The position numbers and the translations under genes are program-made. The notes under the pieces are model-generated. The model saw nothing but the letters and a program-made list of their open reading frames with translations. It did no database searches and had not been told where the DNA came from. Positions 57,036-64,000 of a stretch of DNA of 64,000 nt are shown here, piece by piece. How positions within the stretch are numbered: the first letter of the stretch is position 1; the number at the start of each line of letters is the position of its first letter. Source of the DNA: Lenzites betulinus (Eukaryota > Basidiomycota > Agaricomycetes > Polyporales > Polyporaceae). The stretch lies in contig JABYQU010000013.1 in the NCBI GenBank assembly GCA_022264855.1, forward strand, positions 558,001-622,000, written 5' to 3'.

Positions 57036-58162
57036 CTAAAGCTTGAAAGTCAGCAACGTCTTCTGCACGAGTGGCAGAAAGAAACGTACGAAAGCGCGGT
57101 GATGAACCTTCGTGCCAGCTTCGCTGATGGCCTGGACCTCTTCCGCAGTGAGGTCGGGGAGTTCCTGGGTTGAAACGTACTCCTTCACGCGCTCTTCTTT
57201 CGAGCTCGTCCTGAGGTTAAGCGAAAGCATGAGAGAACATCGGCATGTATTGTGTCTGCTCCACTTACGTGACCTCTACGACGTCTTGGGCACGCAGCCA
57301 CAGGCCGAGAACTTGGCCCTCGCTGACAGTCTTTCCGGTGTCTTTCTCCAGACGCGCGCGGATGGTCGCTAGGATAGGATCGACAGGTCCGCCTTTGTGA
57401 CGGACGATGGGAGTCAGGCCGCCGTATGACTCGGTAACAATGTTGTGCTTCTTCTGGAGCTCCAGAACTGGGAGAGCAGCTTTATAAACATATGGGTGGT
57501 ATTCGATCTGTTCATAGGTCAGTGTTAGCGCTGTATGCATACTGAAGCGCCCACTTATTGCCGGTACTAACCTGGTTGACCGCCGGAATGACGGTTGCGA
57601 CCTCGAGGACTTCCTGCAGGTCCTTGACCCGGAAGTTAGAAACGCCGATGCTCTTTGCGAGCCCCTCCTTCTGGATGCTCTCGAATTCCTTCCAGACCGC
57701 CTTCAGCTTGCCCTCGTGATGAATGGGCATGTGGATGAGGAAGAGGTCGACATAGTCGAGGCGAAGCTTTTCCAGCGACTCGACCAACGTATCCCGCACA
57801 GTCTTCCCTTCGGGAACCTTCGCGAGCTTCGTGGTGACAAACAGCTCAGAGCGCGGCTTGCCGGACGCGGCAATACCCTCGCCAAGGGAGTCCTCGTTGC
57901 CGTATAACTGTGCGCCGTCGAGGTGCGTGATCCCGTTCGCAATGGCGACACGGACGGAGTCCGTCGCGTTCTTGCCATAGAGCGCGGTGCCGGTACCAAA
58001 GCCCAGCCACGGAATCTGCTTGCCGTCGTTGAGGGTGATGATATGGGGGGCCATGGCGCGCGAGAGGTTTGTGGTTGCGAACCGACGGAGGGCGGTGATA
58101 ATGACCATGCCTATGGCCGCGACGGTTATATATGCCCTGAGGGAGTTGAGTCGGAAGACCAT
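57036..58162 (-). CDS. Aldo-keto reductase with N-terminal hydrophobic segment
   Basis: An NAD(P)H-dependent carbonyl reductase of the AKR fold. From 58162 the N-terminus reads MVFRLNSLRAYITVAAIGMV and IITALRRFATTNLSRA, a possible membrane anchor; MAPHIITLNDGKQIPWLGFG, in frame at about 58054, is the usual AKR start. Catalytic tetrad visible: Asp and Tyr in HLDGAQLYGNE, Lys in FVTTKLAK, His in FLIHMPIHHEG. Cofactor and barrel marks: SIGVSNFRVKDLQEVLEVAT, IPAVNQIEYHPY, NIVTESYGGLTPIVRHKGGP, VLGLWLRAQDVVEVTTSSKE, ERVKEYVSTQELPDLTAEEV. Ends LVQKTLLTFKL at 57036. Two introns (about 57570-57506 and 57271-57215). Substrate unknown. Confidence 0.88.
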
Positions 58163-59973
58163 ATGGGCGATAAGATCGATCCGATGACGAAAGTCGAACA
58201 GATTATGAACGCAATGTTTCTCCCACCGGGCACGTCACCGTTTTACTACGAACGTCGCGCGTCAACGCCTTGCGGATCATGTCATGGGGCGGAAGTCACT
58301 GACCTTGGGTTATACGGCGGCTCGGATGGTCGCTCGAAGCAAAGGAACGGTGGGATACACGCCCACGACCATGCTTGCTAATCTCTCACAACATACGATA
58401 ACCTGGTTGCGTGAGCATGAGATGGAGAAAGCGGCGCTATATTTGCACATGATCTTCCTGACTACTGTGGCTCGGATATTGGTGGGTCTCGTTCCCTACT
58501 TGTGGGTCGTAGAAGGACGCGAGAAACCGCTGAGAACACTGAGCATGTTATGGGTCACGCTAAGGTCGCGCGCTGACTGCAACGGAAGAGATGGCAACAT
58601 CAGACCTGTCGGTGACCGAGCGGGTGAGAGTCCGGCTTGCTGGTTCCTGCCCGCGCCGTTCGCGCCGCAGACTGAGATCTTGTGGGGACCGGCAACCACG
58701 CCAGAAAATGTGTCCAGGGCGTTTACGGGTGAGCGCCCGCGGGAATCAAGTAGATATGATGGAGTGAGCGATTGGACTGTCGCCGAGAGATGCCGCGCTA
58801 TCTGTTGGTCCTCAGCACTTGTATCTAGGCGGTCGGACATTGAAATCTACGTCATATTCGTCCATACGCGATACATCGACATGGTCAGTCGTGGTATGTG
58901 CGCTCAGTGAAGTGAGGGAGTGTGCAAAAGCCGTTTACTGGATCCCGCCCTCGAATCGAGCAGGAAACTGGCTTATAACATGTCTTATGCATCCTAAATA
59001 GTGTTGAAAGGGTTTACGGCGGTTGGCGAGCCCACTAGACCCCACGAATCCCAAAATGACATGGGCGTTTGCGGCCCCTGTACAACATGCAAGGAGAACT
59101 CCGACGGATCGGCCCCAACGTTTTCCCCAGAACTGCATAGGCAGGCTACGGCGACGTAATCCTTCAAATTCTTCGGTAGCGATTTCGCGCAAATGTGTTC
59201 ATATTTGCCATATGTCGAGATTTCAGGTGTTTTGGACGGTGTTCGATGGTATTTCTCACTAAGATGTCATCCGCAGGGAGCAGGCAGCTGTTTTTGCCAA
59301 ATCGAATTCGGAGGATCATCAGATGGCACATTAAGCTACACATCCCAATATAATTTGGGCCCATATGAGCAGCGAGGCTGGAGGAGTATGCCTCGTACCG
59401 TTAAATACCGTGTTCGCAGCCACTCTCAGCCACAACATCGCATGCCGGACTGCTGCCGCCCGGACACACGTTGTAGATAAAAACCTGCCGTGAATGCCGA
59501 ATTGATCCAGGACACCGCTAAGATTGCTTGAAATTAACCGACCGTAAGCGGAGTGCGGGCGCTCTGGACGCGCGCTCCAGGATTTTGGCCTAGCGTTGCC
59601 GGTCCCCAGATCTTGAGACATGCCTGCCCTAAATCAAAGTAGTATACATGTCCTTCAGCGCCTCATTCCGCCTCATCTTTTAACAACTACTCCAGGCACT
59701 TGCATACCACATGTTTGCCGTCGCCATTCAACTCGACGTGCTCTCATCTCAAGGTGCCTCAGAGCAATCTCCACGGTGCACTCTTTGGCTGGTCGTCCTC
59801 GACCTGCCACGGACTGAACGGTCACCTGGTGTTTCCGACATACCCTCTACGTATCTACAAGCCTGTGATGTAGCTCAAACTGGAATATACCTCATTGAGT
59901 CCCCCAATACCCAAGTGCACTGCAAGAAACGACAGGTTTAGCTTCTGAAAGGAGTGTGGGTAGCTATATATCG
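58163..59973. other. 1.8-kb spacer without a recognised gene
   Basis: Open frames exist at 58284-58910 (+) and 58496-58840 (-), overlapping on opposite strands; neither shows a family motif. The rest is A+T-richer, with many stops in all frames. Confidence 0.45.
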
Positions 59974-61599
59974 TCATAACTCTGGGACAGGCCTCCGTGC
60001 ATTCGATATGTTGTTGATCAACTGGTCGGTTTCCTCGTGGGTATACGTCTCCGCGCCCATGTTGGGATATGTCCCTAGTGCAGTGTTCATCTGGGGGTGA
60101 TTAGGCATAGTCAGCGGTGGTGGCGTCGGAGGAAAGGTTGTTGGATCTTCAGGATCCTGTCGGTGGGATGTGAGCTGGCACGTAACGTTATAGCTAATGA
60201 ACATCTGACGCTCACATATAGTCGCATAGGAGGCATATCTGGTATCATCGTAGGTGGCAGTGGCTCGGAGCTCGCGAATGGAAGCGATTCGACGAAATCG
60301 GCTGGCGAGACCTCCTTCATGACGGTGGTCTCCAAATCGGTGGGCAGACCTGGCGTGGAAGGCGCGCTCGGAGGAAGGACTGCACCACTACTAGCCATGG
60401 GTAATGTGCTTGCCCGTGGTCGCATCCCGGTGGCCCCCGTCCTGCTGATCTGGTTGTGTCGGCCGGGCAGCACGCAGAAGTACACCACCAGGCCGCCAAT
60501 AACGGCCGCTCCCGCAAGACCGCCGATCACGCCGCCCACTACTCCTGCGATGTTTGTGCTATGCGTCTGACTGTTTGAGCCAGAGGATCCGGTCGGCATC
60601 CCAGGACCGGCATCGATGCTCGTCCCCGTCACCCTTGTACTCGACGTGGCGCCACTCGGGCTGGTTGCGATGCCTTGAGTGCTCTTCGCCGTGCCGCTAC
60701 CAGTATTCGTACTAGTTGCGCTAACCCCTCCGGTGCTTGGGGACTGCCCCGTCCCTGTCGGCTGGAATGTGCCGGTGGATTCAAATTTGTCTACATGTTG
60801 CGCGTGAGTCTCGCCCCCTCCAGATATTTTCTACCACTTACCCCCTATATCTTCAGAGTCGACAGCGTCGAATGTATCGAGCTAGTATGTGCGTCAGGCA
60901 ATGCGATGTGCGAACATGAAAGCTGCACTCACAAATCCGTCGATAGGCACAAATGCCCAGTCGGGGATGGCCGTGCCCGCTGGTATGGGATGCGGGTAAC
61001 TTGGGCGCATGAGACTTTGCTCGGTCTGCTGGATCACCTTCAGACGTACCTTCCGTTATGCACATCACTCGCAGCGCAGTTCGCCGTCCACTGCGACCAC
61101 CTGGGCATCATATATCGTGAGTTGATGAACCGTTCTTAATACCTGGAATACGTACTCAGGCCAGCCCGCTCCTTGACAGAATCCACAAGCGCTAGATAGT
61201 GCGTACGCAATGGAGCTGCAAGTACATTCATTGGCTGCGCTCGAATCGGGGCCGTTGTACCTGAAGGAGACGTCTGGAAGGGCTTGTACCACCCATTCTA
61301 GTCAACCCGCCCGGCGTTTGTCAGAATCATAGTATGCGGAAAGCACAATGACACTTACTTCCATCGGGCTGACAGGCTCCTTGAATATACGCGGCCATCA
61401 GACACGGGGTCTGCCCAATGGAGTTGTATGACTATCCAAAAAACAATCACCAAACAATTCTGTGAGTTCTGCTATAAGGCTACCCAGACAACCGACTCAC
61501 CCAAATAGTGTCAGAATTGTTCTTGCATGGTGCGTTTGTACTCTGAGCTACCACATACGAGAAAACAGTGCCGATTATAGCAACGCTCCACCGAGTCAT
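59974..61599 (-). CDS. Ser/Thr-rich single-pass cell-surface protein with signal peptide
   Basis: The ATG at 61599 gives a signal peptide (MTRWSVAIIGTVFSYVVAQS) followed by NAPCKNNSDTIW. Next exons encode a small Cys-containing ectodomain with CTCSSIAYALSSACGFCQGA, a Trp-containing segment and YPHPIPAGTAIPDWAFVPID. Then comes a Ser/Thr/Gly-rich stalk (GTGQSPSTGGVSATSTNTGS) likely O-glycosylated, and a transmembrane helix with Gly-rich start (AGVVGGVIGGLAGAAVIGGL, VVYFCVL). The cytosolic tail carries Pro-rich segments (TFPPTPPPLTMPNHP) and ends SNARRPVPEL at 59974. This layout is widespread in Agaricomycetes and recalls wall-stress sensors, but no WSC domain is present and function is unknown. 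About five or six introns. Confidence 0.8.
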
Positions 61600-61976
61600 G
61601 GTAAAAACTCAAACAAATGTGAGGCAGCGAGGACGTCACGGAGAGAGGAAAGGCTAAGGAGGAGGGAAGACTTGGCAGCTGTCTGATCAGTGGCCCCCGC
61701 CGCGAGTCCTTAAGCGCGGTGTTTGGTAGGTTTGCATCTGTACGTTTCCGGCGTCCCGTAGTAGGAGACGTGATCAGCAGTCGACAGATGGGTCCTTCGG
61801 GACCGCGCCAGAAGCCGCGGGCTTGACGCATGCGTGCCCTCCGTCAAACACGGACACTGCTCACACATCCGCCAGGTACCCATATCGCAATTCAAATGCG
61901 GGCCCCGCGAGTCACTCGTGGCTGGAAATTACGAACATTGAAGATACAACGTGTCGTAATGTGTCGCACCTGTTCG
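61600..61976. other. Spacer
   Basis: Upstream of the surface-protein gene; no gene seen. The short minus-strand frame at 61710-61895 is Arg/Cys-rich with no supporting signals. Confidence 0.4.
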
Positions 61977-62551
61977 TTAGGAGTCTTTAATGAGATCAGT
62001 TGGACGGATCGCAGCAGTGCAGGCTGTAGACCCGCTGTGCATCTGTACAACGACTGCACAGTCGAAATTCGTCAACAAATAGCATACATTACTTGTGACG
62101 CACGTTCTTACCATTCAAAGAGCATGCTCGTACATTCAGCGGACACTCCCGTTGTGCGAGCCAAGGACGAAAGGGCCAAAGACGCGCACCGATTACCTGT
62201 GGGAATCACGCTCACATGACCGATTGCCGTTTTAGGCGACGTGTTGTTCAACTCGTTGAACCATCGGCGGACAACTTTTGGCAAGGCACTGTCACCAACG
62301 GGTTGAAAGTCCCTTGAGGACACCTCCAGCTTCAAGGGTTCGTTCACCACCCGGTTGTTCTGCGGTCACATATAAGGCGTCGAAGACGCAGAGGGTCTCA
62401 AACTCTCACCTACCCTCTGCCACTTGGAATTCAAGCACGCCCCCGCAAGTGACGGAATCTGACATCTGCCCCCACTCACGGTGAGCTTGAGATCCAAGTA
62501 CTTTGGACCTATATGTTGTTCAGCATATCTAATCACATTGACAAAAGACAT
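61977..62551 (-). CDS. Uncertain small spliced gene, unrecognised
   Basis: A candidate from ATG 62551 (MSFVNVIRYAEQHIGPKYLD) through a GTAGGT...CCGCAG intron to NNRVVNEPLKLEVSSRDFQP and WFNELNNTSPKTAIGHVSVI, then a GTAATC...GTGCAG intron to VVVQMHSGSTACTAAIRPTD and a stop at 61977. Splice sites keep the frame and the composition is protein-like (about 125 residues), but I recognise no family. Its start is only 44 bases from the start of the oppositely oriented DUF7918 gene, leaving little room for two promoters; it could also be the 3' part of a longer antisense transcript or spurious. Confidence 0.3.
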
Positions 62552-62595
62552 CACGTTGTTTCGTGCTCCCTACGAACTTACACTCTTTATTCGCC

Positions 62596-63888
62596 ATGAT
62601 AGAACATCGCGGCTTCTCGGCCTGGATCACCTCCGATAATATGCAACTCGTGGAATTTGAGCCGCGCGTTGACGAAAAAACCCACACGATAACCTGCTGG
62701 ATCGCAGGTCCCGTAGGAAAGGCGGGTACACGCTCGAATTGGTTTGATGTCTGAGATTTTGACACGTTGGACATCAGCCTTTCGTTGTACATTGGCGCGA
62801 CCATGGCAGTCGGGTGGACAGCGCAAGCTACATCTCCGTCGACGGTTACAAAGTCCCAGGTCAATTTCTTTACGGACATGGCGAGCAACTTCGCCGAGGT
62901 GTAAGGGTTGGTTCGCGCGAGGAAAGGCCATTTGTCTTCTCCAAGATCGAAGCTGGTAACGTTATCGCCAAACTTTGCCAGACTTTGTACTGACGAATAC
63001 GGTTAGGGGACAGCATAGGATATGGTGCTTTGAAACCTCACAAGAACGTCGGTTCCATCATGTTGGAAATCAGACAAGTCCGACGAACGAAACCCTACGG
63101 CTTACTCGAATTGAGCGAACCTCCTAGTGTCATCCGCGGTCAACGTCCGGAAGGCGAGATATGTGTTCGGTATGTCCGCGATTACTACCTGTTCGCACTA
63201 TGCCCATCCAAGCTTCGCAGGTATGGTGAAGTACGCACCATCCCAGCACAGCCCCCAACCTGGCATATAAGTCCCTATGACCCCAGCAGCCGTGACCCTT
63301 TCGTGACGTTTATCTTCCGCTACAGGACGCACGGTGAGATTGTTCTTTTTTGGACACCTCCATAACGTACTTAACGGGCGAAGACTGGCTCATTTCGCAG
63401 TGCATTATTGGTCCCGACGAGGCGATCTCTCAAGAAGCACCAATCCCATGGCCTCTCGAGAGCCCAGCTCATCTCTTGACCCCATCGTCGGAGCAACCGA
63501 CTAAGCCCACCGAACCCGAAACGCAGTCCGATGATGAGCCTGACGAGGACTCTGACCCGGAGCGGTCCCCTAGTCCGGAATCCGGATATCCTACCCCCGG
63601 TTCCGCATATCCTACCCCCGTTTCCGCACATCCTACCCCCGTTCACACTCCAACGCTTGGGCTGGGTCTGCTTGGTATAGGACACAGACCGGAGGCCAGC
63701 CGAGTAAGTCCCATCATCTGTGCACTGTATCATGTCGACTTATGGTACTACAGCATGCCTCCGACACCTCCCAACGCTCTTTCTCCGGAACCTGGGACCC
63801 GTCGTCGACGGCTGGCGCGTACTCAGAGATCGTATTCGAAGAATACCGCCCCGAAGACCGCGACAGCCTCGCAGACTACTACAAGTGA
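62596..63888 (+). CDS. DUF7918-type basidiomycete protein
   Basis: Five exons in phase: 62596-62712, 62778-62955, 63007-63333, 63384-63703, 63754-63888; 358 residues. The N-terminal part matches my recollection of a family abundant in basidiomycetes: MIEHRGFSAWITSDN, KTHTITCWIAGP, FVVHWRDHGSRVDSASYISV, DGYKVPGQFLYGHGEQLRRG, VRVGSREERPFVFSKIEAG, IGYGALKPHKNVGSIMLEIR. Copies are often numerous in these genomes; molecular function is unknown. The C-terminal half is Pro/Glu/Ser-rich and disordered, with three 7-residue repeats (SGYPTPG, SAYPTPV, SAHPTPV) encoded by 21-base DNA repeats at 63581-63643. It ends EDRDSLADYYK. Family assignment is from memory of the motif pattern, not a search. Confidence 0.75.
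63581..63643 (+). repeat. Three tandem 21-bp coding repeats
   Basis: Units start at 63581, 63602 and 63623, each close to TCCGCATATCCTACCCCCGT with 1-2 changes. They encode (S)(G/A)(Y/H)PTP(G/V), lie in the disordered C-terminal half of the DUF7918 protein and preserve the frame. Confidence 0.85.
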
Positions 63889-64000
63889 TCCAATCCGCTC
63901 TCGCTCTCTCGTCGCAAGTTTCGCATCCACCGTACTGCTGTGCATTACGTCAAGATCTCCGCTTGCTATCTTCTATCGTCTATCGTCCGTTGTCTCCCGT
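63889..64000. other. 3' flank at window end
   Basis: No gene seen. Contains TCGTCTATCGTC short repeats up to the end of the window. Confidence 0.4.

Noticed and set aside
58284..58910. 208-codon + strand frame in the AKR-surface protein spacer
   Set aside because: No motif, Arg-rich, overlaps another open frame on the opposite strand; no clear leader or introns.
62529..62888. Minus-strand open frame (FGDNVTSFDLGEDKWPFLAR and following) opposite the DUF7918 gene
   Set aside because: Open and at first protein-like, but the + strand at the same place gives the recognisable family motifs VPGQFLYGHGEQLRRGVRVG and EERPFVFSKIE with good splice sites, so the minus frame is the shadow.

Overview
This is a gene-dense stretch of a filamentous basidiomycete nuclear genome, most likely an agaricomycete of the polypore type. 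The evidence is: G+C-rich DNA; many 45-70 bp introns with GT(A/G)NGT donors and CTNAC-like branch sites; pyrimidine-rich leaders; and protein families typical of the group (a single fused transhydrogenase, a basidiomycete-type FKS1, a DUF7918 protein). I found no rRNA, tRNA, CRISPR or prokaryotic features. All coding features are eukaryotic and spliced; each span below runs from start codon to stop codon including introns.

Layout. 1-6 kb (+): GID4, the substrate receptor of the GID/CTLH ubiquitin ligase, then a membrane-type casein kinase I (YCK family). 6.5-12.8 kb (-): a very large JmjC protein with Cys-rich modules, a coiled coil and an SR-like tail. 13.2-13.8 kb: a non-autonomous DNA transposon with 30-bp terminal inverted repeats and a perfect 8-bp target duplication. 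14.3-17.1 kb (-): a DHA2-type MFS exporter. 18.8-20 kb (+): Ran GTPase. 20.6-21.9 kb (-): an unrecognised protein. 22.3-28.3 kb (-): FKS1 1,3-beta-glucan synthase. 29.5-33.9 kb: head-to-head PTC7 phosphatase (-) and GAA1 GPI transamidase subunit (+). 34-35.7 kb (-): TAF7, divergent from a tandem pair of SAM37/metaxin genes (+, 35.9-39.1 kb), the second lacking the C-terminal membrane anchor. 39.3-46.4 kb (+): OTU1 deubiquitinase, AP endonuclease 1, nucleotide-sugar transporter. 48.1-58.2 kb (-): mitochondrial NAD(P) transhydrogenase, a DapA-family aldolase, PUS4, an aldo-keto reductase. 60-61.6 kb (-): a Ser/Thr-rich single-pass surface protein. 62-63.9 kb: a small uncertain gene (-) and a DUF7918 gene (+).

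The genes are mostly unrelated housekeeping functions, not a biosynthetic cluster. Loose themes are cell surface and wall (FKS1, GAA1, YCK, nucleotide-sugar transporter, surface protein), mitochondria (PTC7, SAM37 pair, NNT, APE1 long form) and ubiquitin (GID4, OTU1). The least ordinary items are the hAT-like element, the divergent SAM37 duplicate, the JmjC/SR-like fusion with stop-free introns, and FKS1 with divergent echinocandin hot-spot residues.
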